Below, in pieces: positions 38,481 to 45,665 of a stretch of DNA of 45,665 nucleotides. Under the pieces are notes generated by a model. It did not search any database and was not told the origin of the DNA. It saw only the letters and a list, made by a program, of their open reading frames with translations. Within the stretch, counting starts at the first letter, position 1. Each line of letters begins with the position of its first letter. The DNA comes from Pseudoflavonifractor sp. 60 (lineage in GTDB: Bacteria; Bacillota; Clostridia; Oscillospirales; Oscillospiraceae), in NCBI RefSeq assembly GCF_009911645.1, contig NZ_QWKI01000079.1, positions 1 through 45,665 of the forward strand. The letters run 5' to 3'. A program made the translations under genes and the position numbers.

Positions 38481-40803
38481 TGGCTATGTCCTCCGGGCGG
38501 GTGGTGAGCAGGTTGTAAATCTCCCCCTTGGGGAAACGGTCAACAAAGGGTATCGTCACATTCCCATAGAACAGCAGGCCCTCGCCGCTGTTGCTGTGGG
38601 TGATATAGGAAAGCTGGTGCTCGGAAATGCCGAGCTGTTTTGCGATGATGGCCCGGTCGCTCTGGGCCTGGGAGAGCAGAACAAGAAAATCGGTGTTATC
38701 CAGTATGTTCTCGATTTCCCGGCTGGCCAAAAGGTCTTTCACGTTCTGGGTGAGGGCCGAGGGCACACAGCCCTTTTTGCGGAGCATCTTCCACACCGCC
38801 ACAAAGTAGCTGGCGGTCAGCGGGTCGCGCAGGAGGATGTGGAACTCGTCAAAGTAGCACCATGTCGCCGCGCCGTTTTGATAGTTGGTATTCACCGCCG
38901 AGGTGACAAACTCGTTGGTGACGTGCATCGCAATCTTGCGGAGGTTCTCCCCCAGCCCTTTCAGCACGATGCACACCACCCGGGAGCTCAAGTCCACGTT
39001 GGTCGGGTGGTTGAAAAGATTAAGGGAGCCCGTACAGTAGAGCTCCAGCGCAGTTGCCACACGTTTCGCCTCCGGCTCCGGCTGTTTCAAGAGCTCCTCA
39101 TACAAGTCTTGGAGCAGGGGCATTTTCGCGCCCTCCAGCCCCAGCGCAAGCTCCCGGTACACCAGCCGCACACAGCGGTCGATGACGGTTTTCTCTATGG
39201 GTTGCAGGCCGTCCTTACCGCCTACCACCAGCTCACAGAGGGAAAGCAGAAAATCCGCTTTCATGGAAAGAGGGCTGTCCTCGTCATTCAAACCGATTTC
39301 AATATCCATCGGGTTGATATGGTGGGGGCTGTCCGGGGCAATCTCTATCACCTGCCCGCCCAGCCGCCGCACCAGCGGGGAATATTCCCCCATCGGGTCA
39401 ACGATAACGATGCGGTCACTTGTGGCAAGAAAGACGTTTATCAATTCCCGCTTGGCGGCAAAGCTCTTGCCGGAGCCTGTGGAGCCGAGGTACATCCCAT
39501 TGGCGGATTTCAGCTTTTTCCGGTCTGCCATGATGACATTGTGGGAAAGGGCGTTCATGCCGTAGTAGAGGGCCTGCCCGCCCATGCGGAGCTCCCTCGT
39601 CATAAAGGGAATGAAAATCGCGGTGGAGCTGGTTGTCATGCCCCGCTGTATCTGCACCTCGTTATAGCCGAGGGCCAGCGAGGACATAAAGCCCTGCTCC
39701 TGCTGCCAGTCCAGCCGCTTTAAGGCGCAGTTGTATTTCTGCGCGATGCCGGAGACGGTGAACACGTCATTTTCCAGCCGCTGGCGGGTGGGGGCGAGGT
39801 TGATGACGGTGAACGTCAAAAGGAACATCCGCTCATTCCTTGACTGCAAATCCCCCAAGAGCTCCGCCGCGTCCTTGCTGAACGTGATAAGGTCGGGGGG
39901 AAGAATATCCATGTCGTACCCGGCGCGGACGGCTTTTTTCTGCTCCTCCACTTTCATCTTGTCAATGTCCGAGATTTTCCCCTTGATGGTCTTTATTGCC
40001 TTTAACTGGTCAACGGTCTGGATGTGCATGGTGACGGTGAGCTCCGCGTCCAGCTCCAGAACCTCCCGCAAAAGACGGTCAGAGAGCTCGGACGCCAAAA
40101 TCTGGAGATAGGACGCCGCGCCCCAGAAGCCGCCCACCTTAAAGAACCGGGAGCCCCTAAAGTCAAAGCCGCCGCTGGGGGTGATGAAGTCCTTTGTCCC
40201 CATGCCCGTTTTGGAAATATCGCCCCATGAAAAGCGGAACGGCTCCCGCCGTCCGGGGTGCATCTGCCCGTGTAAGAGGGCCAGCCGCTCCCGCCCGTCC
40301 AGCGGGGACGAGGGCACGCCCAGCCGGTGGAGGTTGCCCATCACGTCCGCCTCCACCCGGTCAAGCCGGGGCCGGGCGGCGGCGATGCCCTCGGCGGGCA
40401 CGCCAAAGGTGATATATTTGGAGCGTTCAATCCCGTTGTTGGAGCGGGCAATCTGCCGTTTGAGCATCCCCACGAACTCGCCCCGGATGCTGTCAAAATC
40501 GTCCGCCTGGGCGGGGATGTTCACATGGTAGCGGCTGGTGGAGTGGGAGCGGCGGTTGATAAAGGAGAGCTGGACGGGGAGCGCGCTGTCGAAGTAGTTG
40601 AGGAACGAGCTCCACCCGCTGAAAATCGCGGACTGATCCTCGGTGGATGCCACGGAATAATTGATGTCCTCATATTCCACGGTCTTTGTGTAGAGCCCTC
40701 CGGGGAGCTGGCACACCCCGTCCGGGTGCATCGCCACATAGGGGATGGACTGCTGGGCGGATAAGGCCGCCTTATTCTTTCGCCTGCTTTTTCGGTTTTC
40801 CAT
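38461..40803 (-). CDS. VirB4/TraE-type conjugation ATPase of element B
   Basis: 780 aa. Walker A is GSTGSGKS (K446, in MYLGSTGSGKSFAAKRE). Downstream RIVIVDPMGEYSPLVRRLGG and WCYFDEFHILLRDP (Walker B) are family hallmarks, as is the QAQSDRAIIAKQLGI sensor. It powers the type IV secretion channel. GGAGG precedes ATG 40803, which lies inside the end of the PrgI gene (32-bp overlap). Confidence 0.93.
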   Translation of the reverse strand: MENRKSRRKNKAALSAQQSIPYVAMHPDGVCQLPGGLYTKTVEYEDINYSVASTEDQSAIFSGWSSFLNYFDSALPVQLSFINRRSHSTSRYHVNIPAQADDFDSIRGEFVGMLKRQIARSNNGIERSKYITFGVPAEGIAAARPRLDRVEADVMGNLHRLGVPSSPLDGRERLALLHGQMHPGRREPFRFSWGDISKTGMGTKDFITPSGGFDFRGSRFFKVGGFWGAASYLQILASELSDRLLREVLELDAELTVTMHIQTVDQLKAIKTIKGKISDIDKMKVEEQKKAVRAGYDMDILPPDLITFSKDAAELLGDLQSRNERMFLLTFTVINLAPTRQRLENDVFTVSGIAQKYNCALKRLDWQQEQGFMSSLALGYNEVQIQRGMTTSSTAIFIPFMTRELRMGGQALYYGMNALSHNVIMADRKKLKSANGMYLGSTGSGKSFAAKRELINVFLATSDRIVIVDPMGEYSPLVRRLGGQVIEIAPDSPHHINPMDIEIGLNDEDSPLSMKADFLLSLCELVVGGKDGLQPIEKTVIDRCVRLVYRELALGLEGAKMPLLQDLYEELLKQPEPEAKRVATALELYCTGSLNLFNHPTNVDLSSRVVCIVLKGLGENLRKIAMHVTNEFVTSAVNTNYQNGAATWCYFDEFHILLRDPLTASYFVAVWKMLRKKGCVPSALTQNVKDLLASREIENILDNTDFLVLLSQAQSDRAIIAKQLGISEHQLSYITHSNSGEGLLFYGNVTIPFVDRFPKGEIYNLLTTRPEDIANDQRNE

Positions 40804-41146
40804 TCACTGCCTCCTTTCCCGCCTGCCCGGTAAAGGGCGCGTAGATATTCCCGGTCTTGTAGGGCCTCACCCCGGGCCGCAGATACCGGGCCCGGATGAT
40901 GTTCTTCACCACCTTTTCCAGCGGCAGGCCGTCTTTCTCATACATCGCCAGCAGGAACGCCGGGAGCATGATGCCCAGCATCAGAAACAGCGCCGCCGTG
41001 TTCCCAAAGGTATTCCGGGCCAGCAGGTAGGAGGGGACTCCCACAAGGGCCGCGCCGCCAAAGCACACAAGCTGGCGTTTCGTCAGATTGAAAGCAATCT
41101 TTGTCTTGATTTTGGATAGGTCGTTAGGTACATTCACATAGGGCAT
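40772..41146 (-). CDS. PrgI-family membrane protein
   Basis: 124 aa. It starts PYVNVPNDLSKIKTKIAFNL, the PrgI family signature, followed by two membrane segments (about 30-50 and 54-72) and a basic C-terminus. AAAGGAGG precedes ATG 41146. It is a VirB3-like membrane partner of VirB4 and lies directly upstream of it. Confidence 0.88.
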   Translation of the reverse strand: MPYVNVPNDLSKIKTKIAFNLTKRQLVCFGGAALVGVPSYLLARNTFGNTAALFLMLGIMLPAFLLAMYEKDGLPLEKVVKNIIRARYLRPGVRPYKTGNIYAPFTGQAGKEAVNGKPKKQAKE

Positions 41147-41147
41147 T

Positions 41148-41717
41148 TCAAGCCTCCTTTCTTTGGGACAAAATGTCCCGAAGTCCCGCCGTGGGCTCCA
41201 CCTCGTTCCCCCACACGTCCCAGCCGGGGGCCGTCTGGCGGGCAAACAGCTCCACCCGGGGCACGTCCCCCATAAGGGCCACGATTTTCTCCCGGGCCTC
41301 GTCCGGCTTTTTGCTGTGGCCCTCGATAGGGGAGATGATGAACTGGTGGACGTTGGGGGCCTTGCGCCGGGGATGCCCACGGGTCGCCAGCAGGCACACC
41401 TCCGCGTTGGCCCGCGTCCAAAAGCCCAGCCCGTAAAACCAACTGTCCGCCTTTTTGTTCTTTTTCAGCCAGACAAAGCCCACGGACTTATAGTGAAAGC
41501 CCCACGCCTTGATGAGCCGCAGGGCCTCCGGGAGCTGGGGGAACGTGGCCCACAGAAAAAGAACGCTGTCCGGGGCGGCCAAATCCGCCACGGGCAACGC
41601 GCATAATTCCTCAATCCCCATTGTGGGGTAGTGCCGCTCTGCCGCACCTTGCAGGCCCTTTTGGGCGTACCGCCACGGCGGGTCGGCGTATATCACGTTA
41701 TATTTACCGATAGTCAC
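41148..41717 (-). CDS. MT-A70-family adenine methyltransferase
   Basis: 189 aa. The catalytic motif is D12-P-P-W15, followed by LFLWATFPQLPEALRLIKAW and WTRANAEVCLLATRG. It is predicted to methylate adenine N6 in DNA, perhaps to protect transferred DNA from restriction. Its start overlaps the previous methyltransferase stop by 4 bp. Its last residues LRDILSQRKEA are encoded by a palindrome copy. Confidence 0.87.
   Translation of the reverse strand: MTIGKYNVIYADPPWRYAQKGLQGAAERHYPTMGIEELCALPVADLAAPDSVLFLWATFPQLPEALRLIKAWGFHYKSVGFVWLKKNKKADSWFYGLGFWTRANAEVCLLATRGHPRRKAPNVHQFIISPIEGHSKKPDEAREKIVALMGDVPRVELFARQTAPGWDVWGNEVEPTAGLRDILSQRKEA
41161..41184. repeat. Dispersed palindrome, copy 9
   Basis: CTTTGGGACAAAATGTCCCG plus AAGT, at the 3' end of the MT-A70 gene. 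Confidence 0.85.
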
Positions 41718-42508
41718 ACCCCCTTTCCGCCAGCGGCCACAGCCGCCCGCGCCTGCGAGATGCGCTCCGTGGCCGGGCCGAAAAAGGCCGGGGCCGTCTC
41801 AAAGCAGATAAACTCCCGGCCCGTATTCAGCGCGGCGATGGCCGTTGTGCCAGAGCCCGCGCAGATGTCTGCCACCACCTCGCCGGGGCTGGTGTAGGTC
41901 TTTATCAGATACTCGCACAGCTCCACGGGTTTCTGGGTGGGGTGGACGGTATGGGCCACGGTCTGGAATGAAAGCAGGTTCCCCGGGAACCGCCGCCCGT
42001 CCTCCGAGCCGCTGCCGGAGCGGACGAACTTCCCATAGTTGGGGCTCTGGTCGCGGTGGGATGCGATTTTCTTATAAGGCTTGCCCTGCTCAAACTGCGG
42101 GTTGTATAAGGGGAGCTTTTGGTAAAATACCAGAATGTTCTCCGTCTTTTTCAGCGGGGCGCGGCGGGCGTTGAGAAATCCCGTACAGCGGCTCTTATAC
42201 CACACCCATTCATAGCGGAGCATGGAGAGGTTGGATGCGCCGAGGATTTTGTCATAGGGGCACTGTGCGAAGAACAGCACCGCCCCGGAGGGCTTGACCG
42301 CCCAGCGCACCGCCTCCCACAGCTCCGGGAGGGGCAAAGGCACGTCCCAGTAGTTGCGGGTCGTGCCGTAGGGCGGGTCGGTCAGAAGCATATCAACCGA
42401 GTGCTCCGGGAGGGAGCGCAGGCCCGCGATGCCGTCCATAAGGTAGAGCCCGGAGGGTTCCGGGTTAAGGTTCGGGACATTTTGTCCCAAAGCCGGGCTA
42501 TCTGCCAT
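41714..42508 (-). CDS. DNA methyltransferase, beta class (N6-adenine or N4-cytosine)
   Basis: 264 aa. Motif IV D44-P-P-Y47 comes before motif I (VADICAGSGTTAIAAL), the order of beta-class enzymes. HTVHPTQKPVELCEYLI is also typical. GGAGGGACGGG supports ATG 42508 over the longer frame from 42640. It overlaps the SpoVG gene by 11 bp. It probably protects the element from host restriction. LGQNVP at residues 7-12 comes from a palindrome copy. Confidence 0.87.
   Translation of the reverse strand: MADSPALGQNVPNLNPEPSGLYLMDGIAGLRSLPEHSVDMLLTDPPYGTTRNYWDVPLPLPELWEAVRWAVKPSGAVLFFAQCPYDKILGASNLSMLRYEWVWYKSRCTGFLNARRAPLKKTENILVFYQKLPLYNPQFEQGKPYKKIASHRDQSPNYGKFVRSGSGSEDGRRFPGNLLSFQTVAHTVHPTQKPVELCEYLIKTYTSPGEVVADICAGSGTTAIAALNTGREFICFETAPAFFGPATERISQARAAVAAGGKGV
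42471..42492. repeat. Dispersed palindrome, copy 10
   Basis: TTCGGGACATTTTGTCCCAA plus AG, in the first codons of the methyltransferase gene. Confidence 0.8.
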
Positions 42509-43061
42509 CCCGTCCCTCCTTTCCCTTTGCCGGGGCGGAGCGGGCGGCATTTTTCTGAGCGGCCTCCTTTCCCGCCTTGTCCATCTGCTCCCGGATGGGC
42601 GCGGGGCGCACCGCCTCGGCCCGGGCGATAAGTTTCTCAACCGCCGAATGGTACGCCTCCACCCCCGCCGCGTTCAGCCGCTCCTGGGTGGCCCGGTCAT
42701 TGATACGCACCGTGGCCCGGTAGCCCGTCCTGCTGGTGGGGTCGGGTTTTGAGGGCGCACCTAAGAAAATGCCGTTCTGCCCGTTCACCACCTTGAAATC
42801 GTCCACCACCACGCCGCCGAAATTGACGCTGGCAAAGCCTATCAGTTTGTTCTGGGGCTCAATGGGGCGCACCGTCACCTCGATGGGGATAGTGGCGGCG
42901 GCAAGGTTCTGCTCCACCCGCAGGGCCACGGCCTCGTCAATGGTGATGCCCTGGTGCTCGGCCAGCTCCGCGATGGGGGCCTCGAAAATCAGACGGCGCA
43001 TTTCCTCCTGGGCGGCCTCCGCCATTTCAGCGGTCTGCACCGCCGTCTGTGTGTTCGCCAT
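42498..43061 (-). CDS. SpoVG-domain protein (in-frame with an upstream 75-codon ORF)
   Basis: 187 aa from ATG 43061, which has AAAGGAGG 8 nt upstream. Residues 60-150 match SpoVG: PIEVTVRPIEPQNKLIGFAS, VVVDDFKVVNGQNGIFLGAP. SpoVG proteins bind nucleic acid and act as global regulators. The reading frame is also open upstream to GTG 43286, which has its own GGGAGGTG and encodes PRRYKLGPEGEMRRAWGGKL and about 55 more residues. Either two starts are used, or two genes have fused. The upstream part is unrecognised. Confidence 0.78.
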   Translation of the reverse strand: MANTQTAVQTAEMAEAAQEEMRRLIFEAPIAELAEHQGITIDEAVALRVEQNLAAATIPIEVTVRPIEPQNKLIGFASVNFGGVVVDDFKVVNGQNGIFLGAPSKPDPTSRTGYRATVRINDRATQERLNAAGVEAYHSAVEKLIARAEAVRPAPIREQMDKAGKEAAQKNAARSAPAKGKEGRDGR

Positions 43062-43306
43062 AGATAAATCCTCCTTTCCGGGCCGGGGGATGACCGCCCC
43101 GCCCTCATAGTCATAGCCTGCCGCGTGTATCGCGGACAGTGTTTCCGCTGATACCGCCCCTTGCAGTTGCAGGTCGGTTTCAGCCATGAACGCCAGCATA
43201 TCCCGCTGGTCAAATTCCTCCGGGAGCTTTCCGCCCCATGCCCGGCGCATCTCACCCTCCGGGCCCAGCTTATAACGCCTTGGCACAGCACACCTCCCCT
43301 CCGGGC

Positions 43307-43330
43307 CTTTGGGACAAAATGTCCCGAAGT
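43307..43330. repeat. Dispersed palindrome, copy 11
   Basis: CTTTGGGACAAAATGTCCCG plus AAGT, between the TrbL gene and the SpoVG-frame gene. Confidence 0.85.
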
Positions 43331-43339
43331 GCCGCTAAA

Positions 43340-44206
43340 TCAGTGGGCCCCGAAGATGCTCCGGGCGATTGTCCCGGTCTTAAACAGCATGAAGCAGAGG
43401 AGCACCGTATAGCCCACGGTTCCCCATATCGCGCCGATGGGGTCGCCCCCGGTGGCGATGCCCTGCACCAGCACCGCATAGATGCCGACACAGACTAAAA
43501 TCAGCATCCCTTGAAAGCCCACGGCAAAAAGGGATTTTAAGTAGTTCTGGCCCATGCCGCCCACCTCCCGGTTGGAGAGGGTGGCAACGGGGATGGGCGC
43601 AAGGCTGGTCAGCAGATATATTTCTATCATTCTTCCGTACACCAGCACGAAAATGATGATGCCCAGCGCCTGCATGGTAAGGCCAACAACGGAGGACTGG
43701 AGCCACAGCCCCAGAAGCGGCCCCAAATCCATCCCCTCCAGCGTGGTCTGGAGGTTGCTCAACATATCCGGGGAAACCGCCGTGGAGCCCTGTATCAGCC
43801 CGGCAGAACGGGAAATCACGCTCTGCGACACGTCAAAGACGGCCATCACGATATTGAATGTGTTGGAAAGTATCAGCACCGCGCACGCGGTCTTGAACAT
43901 CCATTTGTAGAGGTTCGCCACGTCAACCTCGTGCATATTGTTTTTTTCAAGGAGCATCTGGATGAGCTCATAGGTGGCTACAAAGGTCAGCACCAGCCCG
44001 GCGATGGGTAAAATCACCGTCTCGGAAAGCTGGCGGATGAGGGAGAAAACCCCGGCGTTCCATGCCGCCGGGGTCGTCCCTACCTGCACCGCAATCTCTC
44101 CGACTCTGGCGTTGACGGTATCAAAGAGCCCCTCAAGGTTCCCCATGATGCCGCCGATCAGCAGCTCCCGCAGCCAGTCCTCAAGCCAGTCGGTGAGAAA
44201 GTCCAT
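43340..44206 (-). CDS. TrbL/VirB6-like conjugation membrane protein
   Basis: 288 aa with five to six membrane segments (for example TVILPIAGLVLTFVATYELI and VVGLTMQALGIIIFVLVYGR). It starts DFLTDWLEDWLRELLIGGIM as in Tn1549-type TrbL proteins. It forms part of the inner-membrane pore. It follows Maff2 by 12 bp as in related ICEs. Confidence 0.88.
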   Translation of the reverse strand: MDFLTDWLEDWLRELLIGGIMGNLEGLFDTVNARVGEIAVQVGTTPAAWNAGVFSLIRQLSETVILPIAGLVLTFVATYELIQMLLEKNNMHEVDVANLYKWMFKTACAVLILSNTFNIVMAVFDVSQSVISRSAGLIQGSTAVSPDMLSNLQTTLEGMDLGPLLGLWLQSSVVGLTMQALGIIIFVLVYGRMIEIYLLTSLAPIPVATLSNREVGGMGQNYLKSLFAVGFQGMLILVCVGIYAVLVQGIATGGDPIGAIWGTVGYTVLLCFMLFKTGTIARSIFGAH

Positions 44207-44218
44207 AAGCCGCCGCCC

Positions 44219-44335
44219 TTAAAACAGCCCCGACAGCAGGGGGATGAGGGTCGTGCCGATGACGATGATGCCGCCCCCGGCCATGAGCTGTTTCATCTCA
44301 AAGTTAATGAAACAGCCCACGGCGGGCGGCGGCAT
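44219..44335 (-). pseudogene. Maff2-family protein, N-terminally truncated
   Basis: Only the C-terminal ~25 residues of a Maff2 membrane protein remain (MKQLMAGGGIIVIGTTLIPL, LSGLF). Upstream the frame changes to a non-family stretch (PPPAVGCFINFE) before ATG 44335. Full Maff2 proteins are about 70 aa (from memory). The break marks the right limit of the visible part of element B. A 9-bp inverted repeat CTGTTTCAT/ATGAAACAG (44288-44296, 44307-44315) lies at the break. Confidence 0.7.
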
Positions 44336-44393
44336 GACCCTTACGGTTTACCCTTGATTCCCCTGCTGTCCAGGTGAAAAAGGCGATATTTAG
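44336..44393. other. Presumed junction of elements B and C
   Basis: The short stretch between the Maff2 remnant and the second recombinase stop codes for nothing. Because serine recombinase genes end near element termini, the left end of element C is expected at or just beside this interval (44300-44393). Confidence 0.4.
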
Positions 44394-45665
44394 TTACTTT
44401 TCTCGCACAATCCGGCGTTTGTCCGCCTGGTTGTTGAAGTTAAAATGAATCTCCACAGTCTGCCGGGTGGTATCACTATCTATGTCCTCATGAATGACGA
44501 TCTTCTGCACAAGCCGGTTCAGCGTCACAGCGTCCAACTCTTGAATGTCCGCATAGTCCTTGATGATTTCCAGCCAGCGGGTGTTGTCCTCCTGCTCCTG
44601 GTTCTGCTGGGTCAGCCGCTGGCGGTTGAGCATTACACGGTTTTTCAGCGTGGTCTGCTCTGTCTGGCTGCGCTCCAAGATACGGTTGAAGTTGTCCTCG
44701 GTGATGCGGCCCGCAACCATATCCTCATACACACGGCTGATGATGCGTTCCAGCGCGTCAATCCGTTCGCTGTCCTCGGCTATGCTCTGCTCAATCAGAA
44801 GCCGCTCGGCCTGTTCGTCCGCCTGGCAGTTCTCCCGAAGCTGGGCGGCGGCCTCCTGTTCATCGGCCAGGGCCTTTTCCGCACAGCTTCTAATCTGCTC
44901 CAGCACGATGCCATAGAGGGTGTCGTACTTGATGCGGTGCTGGGTACAGTGGGCCTTGCCGTACTTGTTGTACCGGGAGCAGGTGTAAATCCTGTCATTA
45001 CCCTTCTGATTGGCGCGGCGGATGTTCATGGTGCTGCCGCACTGTCCGCACTTTACCAGTCCAGCGAACAGGCTGAAATTTCCCCAGGCATCGGCACGTT
45101 TCCGGCTCTTGACCTTCTCCTGCACAATGTCGTAGGTGTCCCGGTCAATGATGGCCTCGTGCATCCCCTCAACGATGATCCAGTCCTCGCGCCGTTTGTC
45201 TCCCATCCAGCCGATTTTGAAGCGGTAATTAACCTTCTGAGAGGCGATAGCGCCGATGTAAACAGGGTTAGCCAGAATCTCCTTGATGGTAGTGAAGTCC
45301 CACATGAACCGCCCGCGCTCCGGGTTCTCGCGCTCAAACTTGGTGATGTGATCGCGCAATCCCTTCTGACGGTTCCACCACGCGGGGCAGGGGATTTCTT
45401 CATCTTCCAGCCTGCGGCGGATGCGGTTGGGGCCGCTGCCGTTCTTCGCCCACTCAAAAATCCTGCGGACGATCCAGGCCGTGTCCTCGTCAATGAGAAG
45501 ATGGTTTTTGTCCTCCGGGTCTTTGCGGTAGCCGAACGGGGCCAGACAGCCGGTAAACTTGCCGGACTTGGCTTTTGTCAGGTAGGAGGAATGGACTTTC
45601 TTGCTCACATCCCGGCTATACATCTCGTTCAGGAGCGAGCGAAACGGGGTTATCTCATTCTCAAC
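44394..45665 (-). CDS. Large serine recombinase of element C, C-terminal part
   Basis: About 423 codons are visible, and the frame runs off the window edge (VENEITPFRSLLNEMYSRDV is still inside), so the catalytic N-terminus lies outside. Visible parts are the recombinase domain (FAPFGYRKDPEDKNHLLIDE-like, residues before 100), a zinc ribbon (VKCGQCGSTMNIRR, YTCSRYNKYGKAHC), a long coiled coil and NRLVQKIVIHEDIDSD. It is a different subfamily from the 25005-26690 enzyme. It probably integrated a third element next to Maff2. Confidence 0.9.
   Translation of the reverse strand, partial: VENEITPFRSLLNEMYSRDVSKKVHSSYLTKAKSGKFTGCLAPFGYRKDPEDKNHLLIDEDTAWIVRRIFEWAKNGSGPNRIRRRLEDEEIPCPAWWNRQKGLRDHITKFERENPERGRFMWDFTTIKEILANPVYIGAIASQKVNYRFKIGWMGDKRREDWIIVEGMHEAIIDRDTYDIVQEKVKSRKRADAWGNFSLFAGLVKCGQCGSTMNIRRANQKGNDRIYTCSRYNKYGKAHCTQHRIKYDTLYGIVLEQIRSCAEKALADEQEAAAQLRENCQADEQAERLLIEQSIAEDSERIDALERIISRVYEDMVAGRITEDNFNRILERSQTEQTTLKNRVMLNRQRLTQQNQEQEDNTRWLEIIKDYADIQELDAVTLNRLVQKIVIHEDIDSDTTRQTVEIHFNFNNQADKRRIVREK

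Noticed and set aside
38206..39723. 505-codon plus frame opposite the VirB4 and NlpC/P60 genes
   Set aside because: Antisense to conserved VirB4 sequence; no recognisable domain.
42509..42640. N-terminal extension of the methyltransferase
   Set aside because: Arg/Pro-rich, overlaps the SpoVG-frame gene, and a good ribosome binding site supports ATG 42508.
26762..43330. Palindrome family read as a CRISPR array
   Set aside because: Spacing is kilobases and irregular, copies lie in and between genes, and no cas gene is present.

Overview
The window looks like stacked conjugative and integrative DNA from a high-GC gut Clostridia (Oscillospiraceae/Lachnospirales type). The clues are the Tn1549/CTn-type transfer genes, TndX-type serine recombinases, RepA_N/DUF6017 initiator, Spo0A-like DNA-binding domain and strong Gram-positive ribosome binding sites. 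No host housekeeping gene, rRNA, tRNA or CRISPR array was seen.

Element A (about 1-24,950, nearly all on the + strand) is a large ICE or conjugative plasmid whose transfer genes continue to the left. It starts with the tail of a VirB4 ATPase, a hypothetical, a hairpin-rich intergenic region, a winged-helix protein and a VirD4 coupling protein. A replication module follows: RepA_N initiator, a small helper and an S1-domain protein. Then comes a regulatory island (two XRE repressors, a Spo0A-C-like protein, a possible Spo0E-like peptide). Two operons follow, each preceded by a copy of the same ~225-bp promoter, leader and intrinsic terminator (9713-9937 and 21218-21440). Operon 1 has a 1030-aa zinc-ribbon SF2 helicase, a DnaN-like clamp, zinc-finger proteins, a sigma-like protein, a MoxR AAA+ ATPase and SSB; a DUF4160 pair, a VWA protein and a Fic protein follow. 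Operon 2 has a JAMM-motif protein, a ThiF/E1-like protein, a second DnaN-like clamp and a zinc ribbon. The combination recalls the proteobacterial PRTRC cassette and other prokaryotic ubiquitin-like systems, here tied to mobile-element replication.

Element B (about 24,950-44,335, mostly - strand) is a Tn1549-like ICE with a large serine recombinase at its left end. Reading leftwards from the right side it has: a truncated Maff2, TrbL, SpoVG, two DNA methyltransferases, PrgI, VirB4, NlpC/P60, DUF4315, DUF4366, two cysteine-rich proteins, an LPD28-like protein, MobC and a relaxase. Left of these are an XRE regulator, an AT-rich cargo slot (two-component system plus exported protein), a sigma-like protein and a DUF6870-like protein. 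Eleven copies of a ~24-bp palindrome are scattered through B; none were found in A or C. An autonomous + strand cargo gene with a cyclase-like look sits between mobC and the relaxase, flanked by a 69-bp direct repeat.

Element C (about 44,340 to beyond the end) begins with a second, partial serine recombinase. It appears to have cut off Maff2, so the rest of B probably lies beyond the window or is lost. All functional names come from reading motifs by eye; no database search was possible.
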